In this document: one piece after another, positions 6,994-16,163 of the stretch
Layout of the letters: each line of letters starts with the position of its first letter
How positions within the stretch are numbered: position 1 is the first letter of the stretch
Source of the DNA: Nitrospirota bacterium
Lineage (GTDB): Bacteria; Nitrospirota; Nitrospiria; Nitrospirales; Nitrospiraceae
NCBI GenBank assembly: GCA_016219645.1
Contig: JACRLR010000032.1
Span: 1 to 43,196, forward strand
Length of the DNA stretch: 43,196 nucleotides
Direction: 5' to 3'
Made by a program: the position numbers and the translations under genes
The notes under the pieces: model-generated
Told to the model about the DNA's origin: nothing
The model's input: the letters and a program-made list of their open reading frames with translations, nothing else
Databases searched by the model: none

Positions 6994-9744
6994 TCAGCTT
7001 GGGTTGGGGGTTGTCCGCCAGGAAGGTGCCATATCCGGGCTGAGAATTGCGCAGGTGGTGTGAATCGGAAGGCGTGGCATTCGCCGTCGCTCGGCAGGGC
7101 GAGCTGACGGTTGGCCGAGGAGAATCTGGAGCCACCAACGAAATCCGCGAAGCTCTGGGTATTGATATTTCTCGATGAGGCTGATGGTGGTCTTGCCCGA
7201 TGATTCGGCTAACTGGATCCCGATGACGACCTCACCAATCCTTGTCTGATGTTGGCGGACGACACAGCCTGTCAGGTTAAAGAGGGAGCCGTCCTGGGTG
7301 GTTAGCATCACTTGCACTTGATCAAGGTCAGCGAAGACTGCTTTGGGAAGGACTACCGCGAGGCTCTGCTCGTTCAGGTTGAGGGTTTCCCCCTCCAGCG
7401 GCAGGTCTTGTGCGCTGTGATCGAGCGACGATCTCTTCAGCGCTGCCTGAATTTCTTGTTGTGCTACACGCCACTGTGCATTGTGCAGGCTATGCCACTC
7501 GTCTTCACCGGACTCGATACTTATAACCTGGAAGTGCACGACCATCTTCCTCTCTGTTCGGACCGTCCTGATAGGACTGACTTTCAGTGTAACTCCTGGA
7601 AGTTCCAGCAGGCTGTCGAGTAGCGAGTCTTGTGAGGATTCTGAAAAGATGGCGCTGAGACCTGTGAAGGACATATCCCCCACCTGGCCCTTGTAGACCG
7701 AAGTTGGCGTGGTGACCAGACACTGGGTTCCTCCCTTGACCCGAATCATGCTCCGGCGGTTCCAGGTGAGGGGGTGTAACGGGACGGTTAGGGCCTGAAA
7801 AAGCGAACGGAGACTGCTGCGGATCCCCGGCCAGATACGGTAGGACTCCTCCCAGGGGGCGGGGTCCCCATACATCTTATCGACGAGGATCTGTCGCGTG
7901 AATGAGTCCAACTCATCGAATTGGAGACCCACATGAACCCCGCCTGACGGTATTGGATCCTGTCGGATGATGTGAGCGGTGACAGGGAGCGGTAGGCCTC
8001 TCGATGAGGTGAGCACGAGCTTGACGGACTTCTGTAGCGTGAAGATTGGTTGCCCAATGGTCACCGCTGTTCCCCTCTCGCTCACGTCAACGACACGAGC
8101 CGGGACTCCTTCTCCGTCCACAAACAGCTGGCCGGCAAAATCCCGTTTCAGTCTGAACCCCTGACGCACCTGCGCTTGCTCCCTGGCAACGAACAGGGCG
8201 ACGGTGAGGAGAAGGAGGTTGATACTTCCCCAGAAGAGGCTGACCGGCAACCCTGGATCGCCGGTATCCTGCCACCAATTCCAGGTACCCAATGCCAACC
8301 CGACGACAAGGAGACCGAATGTAACCAGATGCGGCCAGGCCAAGGACAATTCGGTGGAGGAACTTTTCTTGACCCGCTGTCCTTTCGGGGTCACTTCAAA
8401 CGGCCGTTCCTTGCGTGGTGCGGCTAACGCCTTGAGGGCGACGACGGTAAGGGCGAAACACATGGCGACTTCATAGACATCCGACCAAAAAGGGTTGCGC
8501 GATCCTCGACTGACTGGCCGCATCACCAGGGCGGAGGCCAGAAAAAATGAGAAGAAATAGTTCGTCAGCGCGAGTACGTCAGCTTTCAGCGGTGGCATCG
8601 AGAAGAGCAGGCTTGCGAGCGGAGCGATGAGACAGATCAAGCGTGGGAGACCGAAGAAGAAATAGAAGATCGATCCGAAGTAGTCGATCCGCTGAGCCAG
8701 AGTCAGTCCGCGCTTGGTCAACGGATTATCTCGCAGCAACACCTGGATGCACCCCATGGCCCAGCGTTTTCGCTGCTTCAAGTATCCGTCAAAGGTCTCT
8801 GGCATCAGGCCCGCCGACAACACCTTATTGAGGTAGCAGGAACGGTAGCCCCTGGCATGCAGATTCATACTGGTGTGAATGTCTTCGGTGATGGTCTGGG
8901 TCTGGAATCCTCCGATCTCCATCAGGGGTTGCCGGCGTAGGAGACCACTGCTGCCCGCAAAAAATGCGCTGTTGTGCGTGTCACGACCGGCTTGCAGTGA
9001 ACGGAAGAAGAGCGCCTGTTCGTTCTTCACTTCATCTCCGACGCGCAGGTTCCGTTGGAAAATATCCGGATTGTAAAAGTGATGAGGGGTTTGCACGATC
9101 GCGACCTTCGGGTCGTCGAAAAACCCGACTGTGTCTTTGAGGAATGTTCGGGCCGGTATGTGGTCTACGTCGAAGATCGCGACCAATTCTCCGTGGGTCA
9201 CATGGAGAGCGTGATTCAAATTTCCGGCTTTTGCATGGCGAGGTTTATCCGGGCGTCGAATATATTCGCAGCCAAGCGAGTCGGCCAATTGCTGGGTTTC
9301 GACGCGATGCCCGTCATCCAAGACGTAGACAGTAAATCGGTCACGAGGGTACTCCTGCGCGAGACAGCTGAGCAAGGTCTGCCGGAGGATCGACAGGGGT
9401 TCGTCCACGACCGTCACCATGATGTCCACGGTAGGGTAGGTGGTAATGGGGGGTGGGGTCCGTTCCGTCGGCGACCAGGACTGATAGGTATAGAAGCAGA
9501 ACTGGCACAGTCCGTAGAGTTCCGCGAAATAGACCACTGATCCGAGGACCATAGCAGCTATGTCATCGGTAGGGATCGTGTACAGCAGACGCCACAGCAT
9601 ATACCGGGCGTATAGAAAGAGACTGACTGTCAACACCAGCTTCCTGCCCCGATGCTGCTTGATCAGGAGGCCGATCATAAAAAGCGCCAGGCCTGAAATC
9701 CCGAAGGCCATTGGCGTATCGAAGAAGGTGTCGAGGACTGTCAT
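6994..9744 (-). CDS. bcsA: Cellulose synthase catalytic subunit with several PilZ-type modules
   Basis: A family 2 glycosyltransferase of the inner membrane that would polymerise UDP-glucose and export the chain. Numbering from the ATG at 9744 (GGAG site 8 bases upstream) gives 916 residues. Motifs are VLDDG (143-145), DVD (192-194), TED (286-288) and QRKRW (324-328), the full processive-synthase set, with hydrophobic helices before and after the domain. A PilZ domain follows with RQGFR (527-531) and DVSERG (553-558). A second PilZ-like module has RSMIR (664-668) and DMSFTG (690-695). A third barrel-like stretch lacks the motif (NLNEQSLAV), and the protein ends soon after RRRMPRLP, as if another PilZ domain were cut short. 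No bcsB, bcsZ or bcsC is nearby. Cyclic di-GMP activation is inferred from the PilZ residues. Confidence 0.9.
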   Translation of the reverse strand: MTVLDTFFDTPMAFGISGLALFMIGLLIKQHRGRKLVLTVSLFLYARYMLWRLLYTIPTDDIAAMVLGSVVYFAELYGLCQFCFYTYQSWSPTERTPPPITTYPTVDIMVTVVDEPLSILRQTLLSCLAQEYPRDRFTVYVLDDGHRVETQQLADSLGCEYIRRPDKPRHAKAGNLNHALHVTHGELVAIFDVDHIPARTFLKDTVGFFDDPKVAIVQTPHHFYNPDIFQRNLRVGDEVKNEQALFFRSLQAGRDTHNSAFFAGSSGLLRRQPLMEIGGFQTQTITEDIHTSMNLHARGYRSCYLNKVLSAGLMPETFDGYLKQRKRWAMGCIQVLLRDNPLTKRGLTLAQRIDYFGSIFYFFFGLPRLICLIAPLASLLFSMPPLKADVLALTNYFFSFFLASALVMRPVSRGSRNPFWSDVYEVAMCFALTVVALKALAAPRKERPFEVTPKGQRVKKSSSTELSLAWPHLVTFGLLVVGLALGTWNWWQDTGDPGLPVSLFWGSINLLLLTVALFVAREQAQVRQGFRLKRDFAGQLFVDGEGVPARVVDVSERGTAVTIGQPIFTLQKSVKLVLTSSRGLPLPVTAHIIRQDPIPSGGVHVGLQFDELDSFTRQILVDKMYGDPAPWEESYRIWPGIRSSLRSLFQALTVPLHPLTWNRRSMIRVKGGTQCLVTTPTSVYKGQVGDMSFTGLSAIFSESSQDSLLDSLLELPGVTLKVSPIRTVRTERKMVVHFQVISIESGEDEWHSLHNAQWRVAQQEIQAALKRSSLDHSAQDLPLEGETLNLNEQSLAVVLPKAVFADLDQVQVMLTTQDGSLFNLTGCVVRQHQTRIGEVVIGIQLAESSGKTTISLIEKYQYPELRGFRWWLQILLGQPSARPAERRRMPRLPIHTTCAILSPDMAPSWRTTPNPS

Positions 9745-10028
9745 TGACGATGCTCCATTACTGTGCCGTCCGCACTTGAGATGATCCCTGCAGTACAATT
9801 GTGCTGCTTTACGACAGAGATGATGAATAGTTGAATATAGGCTTGAAGCGGAAAACTGCCTATCCCTACGGCGGAGGGAATACTATTGAGTGGTGATGCC
9901 CGTAAGCCTTTCTAGGGAGGGCGCCTTATTCCTCAAACGGGGGGGGGCGGGAGCTGTGGGCTCGTGTGGGCGCTGGCCTAGGAGTCACTGATGAAGCACT
10001 GTAAGAAATTGAGTCTGTTGAGGGTTGG

Positions 10029-10652
10029 TTATGTCCAGAGTTCGAGTGGGCTTCGGTGGACGATGGCTCTGAGAATATCGCTGGTTGTCAGAATGCCGAC
10101 CAAGTGACGGGAGCTGTCGAGGATCGGAATGGCGTTTACCTGTTCGTCGAGCATGACGTGAGCGACCTCGCGTATCTCTGTCGTCGGGGTGGCGGACAAG
10201 ATCCGGCTGTTCATGACACGGGTGAGTGTGTGCTCGGCCGACGGTCCCGGCGAATCAACGGATTCAAGTTCATGTGCATAGGGCAGCAGTTCCTGGTTCG
10301 ATACCATTCCGACCAATATGCCGTGGGCCGACATCACGGGGAGATGGTGAATCCCTTTGTGTTGCATCGTAGTCCACGCTTCCAGCAGTGTAGAGTCAGA
10401 GGGCAACCAGGTGACGGGTGAGGTCATGAGGTCCTGCGCAAGGAGGGATAGCTTTGGTGCGGGGGCCCGGTGTGTCTGCTGCTGGTAGGCCTGTTGGGCG
10501 AGGCGTGATGCAGGGTCGGCATCTTGACGCTCTTGGTCTTTCGCCCGATCTCGCCGATGGTCGGCGTCGGCCTGAGTTGCGGGTGGCCGGTGGGATACCG
10601 GTAGCGCAGGATGGATTTCTACGATGCCACCGACCGTGCGTATAATCGGCAT
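10029..10652 (-). CDS. Two-CBS-domain protein
   Basis: A 207-residue protein. The first 65 residues are polar and Ala/Gln/Arg rich (QQAYQQQ), probably a flexible tail. The rest is a pair of CBS motifs: LMTSPVTWLPSDSTLLEAW...GIHHLPVM...GMVSNQELL and VMNSRILSATPTTEIREVAHVM...AIPILD...GILTTSDILRAIV. Tandem CBS domains bind adenine nucleotides and usually regulate an attached or interacting enzyme; none is attached here, so its target is unknown. A GAGG site sits upstream of the ATG. It is transcribed away from the FAD oxidoreductase. Confidence 0.85.
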   Translation of the reverse strand: MPIIRTVGGIVEIHPALPVSHRPPATQADADHRRDRAKDQERQDADPASRLAQQAYQQQTHRAPAPKLSLLAQDLMTSPVTWLPSDSTLLEAWTTMQHKGIHHLPVMSAHGILVGMVSNQELLPYAHELESVDSPGPSAEHTLTRVMNSRILSATPTTEIREVAHVMLDEQVNAIPILDSSRHLVGILTTSDILRAIVHRSPLELWT

Positions 10653-10777
10653 GGCGACCTCACGATGCTTGTATCGGATCCCCGTTGGAAATACTTAAGC
10701 AGCAGGTCGGCTCTCAGGCCATGCATCTGGGAGAAGAAGGGATCGATTTCGCGTGAAATGCAAGAGATGAGCTGGTT

Positions 10778-10990
10778 CTAGGGTAGAGCAAGGAACTGAA
10801 ATCGAGGACAAGAACGACCATCAACGGTCACAGTTTCTAGGAACATAGCCTTGGGTCTGATCCATAGCCCTCGTTCGCCGTACAGGGCTCGATAGACGAC
10901 ATATTCTTCCTCTGTTTCCGAATGCCGAGCCACTCCCAACACTTCATATTCGTGGCCTTTATAGTGACGATAGCGACCAGGCTGCACCAT
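10778..10990 (-). CDS. DUF1653 protein
   Basis: A 70-residue single-domain protein. The pattern GRYRHYKGHEYEVLGVARHSET, then YVVYRALYGERGLWIRP and a final RF matches DUF1653, a widespread small family of unknown function with an SH3-like appearance. The whole domain is present and there is no signal peptide. It is divergent from the FAD oxidoreductase gene, with only 41 bases between the starts. Confidence 0.85.
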   Translation of the reverse strand: MVQPGRYRHYKGHEYEVLGVARHSETEEEYVVYRALYGERGLWIRPKAMFLETVTVDGRSCPRFQFLALP

Positions 10991-11031
10991 CGTGTATTCT
11001 TCTCCACCTGGATACTATAAGGGAACGATCA

Positions 11032-12441
11032 ATGAAATTACAAAGTCAGATTGCGACGCGCAAGACTCATGATGTCGTCGTCATTGGTGGCGGATCAGCT
11101 GGCTATGCTGCGGCACGGATCGCCCGTGATGCCGGCGCTGACGTTGCGATTGTAGATCAGGGCCCGCTGGGAGGGCTCTGCATTCTGCGTGGCTGCATGC
11201 CGACAAAGGCCATCTTGCGTTCCGCCGAAGTCGCAGCCCTCCTCAGGCGCACAAGGGAGTTCGGACTCTCCTCGGTGTCGTCCAGTGCAGATCTGTCGGC
11301 GATCGTGGATCGAAAAGATAGGCTGATTCGCGAATTCGCTAATTACAGGATCCAACAACTTCACGATCCCGCCTTTGCGCTTTACGAATCTCCTGGTAGG
11401 TTTTGCTCGCCTCGTGAAATTGACATAGAAGGCGCCAGGCTCTCTGCGCACACCTTCATTATTGCAACCGGCTCCAGCCCTTCCGAGGTCGCTATCCCTG
11501 GTCTATCGGACGTAGATTTCTTCACGAGCGATACGATTCTGGACCTGCGTACGCAACCAGCTTCTCTGTTGGTATTGGGGGCAGGGCCTGTAGCACTCGA
11601 GCTGGGTCAGTTCTTTGCCAGGCTCGGCACGAAGGTTACGATTCTCCAGAGGGGTCGCACGGTCTTGTCGCAGATGGACGGGGATGTCGGGCTGGCGCTT
11701 GAAGCGGCGTTGAAAGAGGACGGCATCGAAGTCGTGACGGAGGCGCAGGTGCTCCGCGTCACCTGCCAAGAGGGTCGGAAATCAGTGTGGGTACAACATC
11801 ATGGCCAGGAACGGGTATTCGCGGCCGAAGCGATTCTGCAGGCGTTAGGTCGTCGCCCCAATATTGCCGGGCTGCAACTGGATGCGGCGGGGGTGGATGT
11901 GACGGGAGGACGGATCGTCGTCGACGCGGCGATGCGAACATCGCAGCCACATATCTTTGCCGTGGGTGATGTGAACGATTTGAATCCGATCGTGCATCTC
12001 GCCATCCAACAGGGTGAGATTGCCGGGTACAATGCGACCCACGCGGGAAAGCTTGCAAGACACATCGATCATCGGCTTGATGCCGAGGTGGTCTTCACAG
12101 AACCACAAGTAGCAGTCGTGGGACTGACTGAACGGATGTGTCGCTCGAAGGGAATCCGTTATCTTACCGCCTCTTATCCCTTTGCCGATCATGGGAAGGC
12201 GCTGTGTCTCGGGGCATCGCATGGCTTCGTGAAACTCCTTTGTACGCCGCCGACAGGCGAACTCCTTGGCGCGCAGATTGTCGGGCCTGAGGCGGGTGAG
12301 CTGATCCATGAACTGATCGCGGTGATGTATTACCACGGGACCGTTGCCGACCTCTTGCAGATGCCGCATTACCACCCCACGCTGGCAGAAATCGTGACCT
12401 ATCCAGCGGAATCCCTTATGGAACAGTTGAGCGCAGGATGA
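11032..12441 (+). CDS. FAD-dependent pyridine nucleotide-disulfide oxidoreductase
   Basis: A 469-residue class I flavin disulfide reductase (dihydrolipoamide dehydrogenase / mercuric reductase / glutathione reductase superfamily). The FAD site is VVVIGGGSAGYAAARIA at the N-terminus; the redox pair is C50 and C55 in GGLCILRGCMPTK; the NAD(P) site is LGAGPVALELGQFFARLG; the second FAD block is IFAVGDVND; the C-terminal HPT base motif is MPHYHPTLAEI. The active-site context (LCILRGCMPT) differs from the common TCLNxGCxPSK, so the substrate cannot be assigned. No 2-oxo acid dehydrogenase genes or mer genes are adjacent. AAGGGAACG precedes the ATG. Confidence 0.88.
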   Translation: MKLQSQIATRKTHDVVVIGGGSAGYAAARIARDAGADVAIVDQGPLGGLCILRGCMPTKAILRSAEVAALLRRTREFGLSSVSSSADLSAIVDRKDRLIREFANYRIQQLHDPAFALYESPGRFCSPREIDIEGARLSAHTFIIATGSSPSEVAIPGLSDVDFFTSDTILDLRTQPASLLVLGAGPVALELGQFFARLGTKVTILQRGRTVLSQMDGDVGLALEAALKEDGIEVVTEAQVLRVTCQEGRKSVWVQHHGQERVFAAEAILQALGRRPNIAGLQLDAAGVDVTGGRIVVDAAMRTSQPHIFAVGDVNDLNPIVHLAIQQGEIAGYNATHAGKLARHIDHRLDAEVVFTEPQVAVVGLTERMCRSKGIRYLTASYPFADHGKALCLGASHGFVKLLCTPPTGELLGAQIVGPEAGELIHELIAVMYYHGTVADLLQMPHYHPTLAEIVTYPAESLMEQLSAG

Positions 12442-12546
12442 AAAGACTCACGATGGGTGAGCGTCGATCTGACGTGCTTCTTCGCACCTTCAGCATGGAT
12501 CTTTCAGAGTTGAACCAGCTGCGCCATCCAGTGTAGCGTACTCCCT

Positions 12547-12789
12547 ATGGCGAGACAGAGCGAGCCGGCTCGAATCAATCTGCACATGGTCGGGATGATC
12601 GCACGATCCGTGGGGATTGTGGCAATTGCACTCGGATTCGTCATCGGGATCTATGGACTGGAAGAGACGGGGACCTGGTGGCTGCAGACAGCCTTGGGAT
12701 TGTTGGTGACTGGGATGTTGGCTCAAGGGTGCGCCCTCTACTGCTCGATCAAACGCATGCAGCAACTACACAACAGGCCAAAGTTATGA
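12547..12789 (+). CDS. Small two-helix membrane protein
   Basis: An 80-residue protein with two hydrophobic helices (about residues 14-37 and 44-64) and a basic C-terminal tail (SIKRMQQLHNRPK). No family was recognised. Its TGA overlaps the ATG of the following lipoprotein gene (ATGA), so the two are probably translationally coupled. Confidence 0.65.
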   Translation: MARQSEPARINLHMVGMIARSVGIVAIALGFVIGIYGLEETGTWWLQTALGLLVTGMLAQGCALYCSIKRMQQLHNRPKL

Positions 12790-13211
12790 GAGGAATGGGT
12801 CGGCGTCTGTTCACCGCCGGTGCGATCCTCTGCGCAGGGGCGATGCTGGCCTGCGGTGGCCCCTGGCGCGACCGGTATTTCGACAAGGGCGTCGATCGAT
12901 TGACACAAGAGGAGATTTCTGAACGTATGGGGCCGCCCCATACGGCCAAGGTTCCGACGCTCGGTGGCGAGTCGGTCTGGACCTACCGCGTTCCGATCAG
13001 CGACAAAGACCTGGCCTCAGTGACCCTTTCCGGCCTGGCCGATCCGGTACAGGAAGTGACGGCATTGATGGGGAAGGTTGCTCCCGATAGCCCCAAGGCC
13101 ATGTTGTATTGCTACCGCTACACGCTGACATTTAACGAACAGAAGGTTCTGAAACAATGGAAGCGTGAAGAATGCACGCCGGGAACCCACGATACGCTCA
13201 ATGCGAACTAG
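12786..13211 (+). CDS. Lipoprotein of unknown function, BamE/SmpA-like pattern
   Basis: A 141-residue protein starting MRGMGRRLF with a lipoprotein signal peptide and lipobox MLAC, so the mature N-terminal Cys should be lipidated. The mature part begins with a segment (DRLTQEEISERMGPP ... ESVWTYRV) that recalls the small BamE/SmpA fold, in which a ligand helix precedes a G-P turn and a W-Y strand. That resemblance is by eye only. The start codon overlaps the stop of the upstream membrane-protein gene. Confidence 0.65.
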   Translation: MRGMGRRLFTAGAILCAGAMLACGGPWRDRYFDKGVDRLTQEEISERMGPPHTAKVPTLGGESVWTYRVPISDKDLASVTLSGLADPVQEVTALMGKVAPDSPKAMLYCYRYTLTFNEQKVLKQWKREECTPGTHDTLNAN

Positions 13212-13230
13212 TATTCTGATTCCCTAATCC

Positions 13231-14046
13231 ATGCCTGCCTGGCTACCGCATATCGACAGCTCGATCCTTCCGGACAGCCTCAAGTCGTTCTTGCTGCTCG
13301 TCACGCTCCTCATCACCCGTGCGCTGATTGTCCGCTGGATCGCCAAGAACCAGGCCCTGTCGATGGAAGCCAAGCGACGCTGGGTGGTGGCGACGAGAAA
13401 TTCCATCCTGTTCGCGTTGCTAATCGGGCTGGTGGTGATTTGGGCGCACGAACTGCAAGCCCTTGCCGTATCCCTGGTTGCCTTAGCGGCTGCGCTTGTG
13501 CTGGCGACCAAGGAGCTGCTCCTCTGCTGGAGCGGGGCGGCATTGCGGGTGGGAGGGAAAGTCTATTCGGTGGGCGATCGCATCCAAATCGCGGGACATC
13601 GAGGGGTGGTCTTAGACCATGATATTTTTGCGACCAAGCTCCTAGAGATCGGGCCTGGCCAAGCAGCCCACCTCTATACGGGCCGCGTGACAATCTTTCC
13701 GAACAGCTTGTTGTTTACGAATGTCTTGATCAAAGAGAACCCCGGCCAGGAGTACGGGCTCTATATCCTCGAGATTCCGCTCAAGGACGAGGATGACTGG
13801 CAGGATGCTGAACGGCGCCTGCTCGACGCAGCCAATGCCGAATGCACTCCCTTTATGGAGGAAGCGGGACGTCAGATGAAGCTGTTGGAGCAGACCAATC
13901 TGCTCGACGCTCCGTCCCCGGCACCCCGCGTCACGATCCAACTGTCCGAGCCTGGACGTATTCATCTTGTGCTACGGTTCCCGGCTCCAGATCGTGGAAG
14001 ATCGAGGATCGAGCAGGCAATTCTGCGAAGATTTCTGGCGGGATAA
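13231..14046 (+). CDS. MscS-family mechanosensitive channel-like protein
   Basis: A 271-residue membrane protein with three hydrophobic helices in the first 110 residues. These are followed by the MscS beta domain pattern: GGKVYSVGDRIQIAGHRGVVLDHDIFATKLLEIG, then GRVTIFPNSLLFTNVLIKENPG, and an alpha/beta C-terminal part. MscS channels release solutes during osmotic downshock. The pore helix is Ala/Leu rich (LVALAAALVLATKEL) rather than the classical Gly-Ala pattern. It starts 19 bases after the lipoprotein gene and may be co-transcribed with it. Confidence 0.8.
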   Translation: MPAWLPHIDSSILPDSLKSFLLLVTLLITRALIVRWIAKNQALSMEAKRRWVVATRNSILFALLIGLVVIWAHELQALAVSLVALAAALVLATKELLLCWSGAALRVGGKVYSVGDRIQIAGHRGVVLDHDIFATKLLEIGPGQAAHLYTGRVTIFPNSLLFTNVLIKENPGQEYGLYILEIPLKDEDDWQDAERRLLDAANAECTPFMEEAGRQMKLLEQTNLLDAPSPAPRVTIQLSEPGRIHLVLRFPAPDRGRSRIEQAILRRFLAG

Positions 14047-14211
14047 CGCTGAATCCTGTTCATGCGCGCGGGGTCAGTGAGATTCGCACGCCGTAATGTG
14101 TTCTTGATCTTTCACGGGGATTTACATATTCTTCAGATCTACTCTGTTCTCATCGCAGCACTCAACAATGTGGTCGAATATGGGTCGGCGGCATGACGTG
14201 GACGATCACCC

Positions 14212-15603
14212 ATGATTGACAGCGCGGTCTTTGGTGCGGGGGTTCTCGTCGGAGGCATCCTCGGCGCGCTGATTGTCGGGTTCTGGGTTGCGTCCCGCGT
14301 ACGCGCGAGTCTTCAGGCGCAATTGCTGATTACCGGTGAACGGGCGCAGCGCGCAGAGTCCCTGGCAGACGAATTACGCCGCCAAGCTGAGGAAGATCGT
14401 TGTGATCTCAATCGGCTCAGGCAGGATCTTGCGGAGGCCTCCCAAGCCCGTGCGGTGGCGGAGACCAGGGCAGCGGAGACCGCGCTCCATCTCAATGAAC
14501 AACAGACTCTGCTGGCTCAAGCCAGACAGGAATTGGCTGAGACCTTCCAAGCTCTTTCCGGCGAAGCCCTCAAACAGAACAACGAAGCCTTTCTCAACCT
14601 GGCCCGCAGCTCATTCGCGACGCTCCAAGTCGAGGCTAAAGGCGATCTCGCCCAGCGGCAACAGGCGATCGATAATCTGGTCAAACCCCTTCAAGACACG
14701 CTGCATCGATACGACGATCAGCTCCGGCAGCTCGAGCAATCTCGGCAAGCCGCCTACGGAGGCCTCGACCAGCATCTCAAGCTCTTGGCCGAATCGCAGC
14801 AGCGGCTGCAGTCAGAGACCGGCAACCTGGTAAAGGCATTGCGCGCGCCGGCCATCCGCGGCCAATGGGGAGAAATCACGCTCAAGCGCGTGGCAGAGTT
14901 GGCCGGCATGGTCGCCCATTGCGATTTTTTCGAACAGGAGTCTATTGCGAGTGACGAAGGACGGCTTCGCCCTGACATGGTCGTGCAGCTGCCGGGCGGG
15001 CGGCAGATCATCGTGGACGCCAAGACTGTTTTGGCTGGTTATCTGGATGCGCACGAAGCTTCGACCGAGGAGCAGCGTCTTGAAGGCCTGCGCCGTCATG
15101 CAGCTCAAGTCCGGTCGCGGATGGATGAATTAAGTCTGAAAGCCTACTGGAATCAATTCGCGCAGGCCCCGGAATTTGTCGTGCTGTTTCTGCCAGGCGA
15201 ACAGTTTCTTGGCGCAGCGCTGGAGCACGATCCACGGCTCATCGAGGATGGGTTCCTCCGAAGCGTGGTTCTTGCCACCCCTACGACGCTCATGGCGCTT
15301 TTACGGGCAGTCGCCTATGGATGGCGACAGGAGCGATTAACCGAGCATGCGGAGGAAGCCGGACGGTTGGGGAAGGACCTCTACGAGCGGATGGCCGTGC
15401 TGACAGAACATGTGAATGACGTCGGACAGGCGCTCGGGAAGAGCGTCCTGGCATACAACAAGGCAGTCGGGTCGCTCGAAACGAGAATCCTGCCAGCGGC
15501 CAGACGGTTCAAGGAGCTTGGGGTCTCATCGGAGAAAGAGATTCCCATGTTGGATCCGGTAGAACTGGTTTCCCGTAAGGCGTTGCCGTTTGACAGTGAA
15601 TAA
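14212..15603 (+). CDS. rmuC: DNA recombination protein RmuC
   Basis: A 463-residue protein with an N-terminal membrane helix (AVFGAGVLVGGILGALIVGF), a long coiled coil (about residues 30-190) rich in Gln, Glu, Arg and Ala, and then the conserved RmuC nuclease-like domain: RGQWGEITLKRVAELAGM, FVVLFLPGEQFLGAAL and LATPTTLMALLRAVAYGW. RmuC limits recombination at inverted repeats, a relevant activity in a region so rich in palindromes, though that link is only suggestive. Length and layout are normal. Confidence 0.92.
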   Translation: MIDSAVFGAGVLVGGILGALIVGFWVASRVRASLQAQLLITGERAQRAESLADELRRQAEEDRCDLNRLRQDLAEASQARAVAETRAAETALHLNEQQTLLAQARQELAETFQALSGEALKQNNEAFLNLARSSFATLQVEAKGDLAQRQQAIDNLVKPLQDTLHRYDDQLRQLEQSRQAAYGGLDQHLKLLAESQQRLQSETGNLVKALRAPAIRGQWGEITLKRVAELAGMVAHCDFFEQESIASDEGRLRPDMVVQLPGGRQIIVDAKTVLAGYLDAHEASTEEQRLEGLRRHAAQVRSRMDELSLKAYWNQFAQAPEFVVLFLPGEQFLGAALEHDPRLIEDGFLRSVVLATPTTLMALLRAVAYGWRQERLTEHAEEAGRLGKDLYERMAVLTEHVNDVGQALGKSVLAYNKAVGSLETRILPAARRFKELGVSSEKEIPMLDPVELVSRKALPFDSE

Positions 15604-15613
15604 GGAGTACCAG

Positions 15614-16060
15614 ATGCCAGACAAACAGGCCATGGTAGAAGCCTTCCACCGGACATTCGATATCACTGTCAATCCAGTTCCGACCGTCGCCGACAAGCAG
15701 ACCTGTGGGCTACGCGTCACACTCATTCAGGAGGAGTTCGATGAGTTGAAACAGGCCCTGGTGGCAGAAGATCTTTCGTCCATTGCAAAAGAAATGGCAG
15801 ACCTCCTCTATGTCGTCTATGGCACCGCTGTGTCCTATGGCATCGACATGGACCCAGTTTTCAGAGAAGTGCATCGGTCTAACATGAGCAAAGTCGGTGG
15901 CTATAAGCGGGAAGATGGGAAGTGGGTGAAGCCGGCTACATATTCCCCTGCCCGCATCGAACCGATTCTAGCGGAGCAAGGGTCGGTCCAACCCAAGGTC
16001 TGTTCTGGTCCAGGGGACGACTGCACTGACCAAATCACAGGACGTCCTTTATCCCTGTAA
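15614..16060 (+). CDS. MazG-like / phosphoribosyl-ATP pyrophosphohydrolase-like protein
   Basis: A 148-residue all-alpha NTP-pyrophosphohydrolase-like protein. The metal-binding pattern is visible as EEFDE in one helix and KEMADLLYVVYG in the next (ExxE...ExxD), followed by the conserved FREVHRSNMSK and KPATYSPARIEPIL. Such enzymes cleave nucleoside triphosphates or related compounds to the monophosphate and pyrophosphate. The substrate is unknown; histidine synthesis already has its own HisE domain in this window. The ATG at 15614 has AAGGAG six bases upstream and is preferred to an in-frame ATG inside rmuC. Confidence 0.75.
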   Translation: MPDKQAMVEAFHRTFDITVNPVPTVADKQTCGLRVTLIQEEFDELKQALVAEDLSSIAKEMADLLYVVYGTAVSYGIDMDPVFREVHRSNMSKVGGYKREDGKWVKPATYSPARIEPILAEQGSVQPKVCSGPGDDCTDQITGRPLSL

Positions 16061-16163
16061 TCGACCAGGAGGACAGAGCCAGTTCCCTGAAAAGCCCGTC
16101 GATGTGCATCTGTGTCGATGCCGGTTCCTAGGCCCTTCGTGAGTGAAGAGTCATAACCTCGAC

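Noticed and set aside
9745-10028. Possible cyclic di-GMP riboswitch upstream of bcsA
   Set aside because: The conserved core of the known riboswitch classes was not found; the GGGGGGGGG run is only low-complexity.
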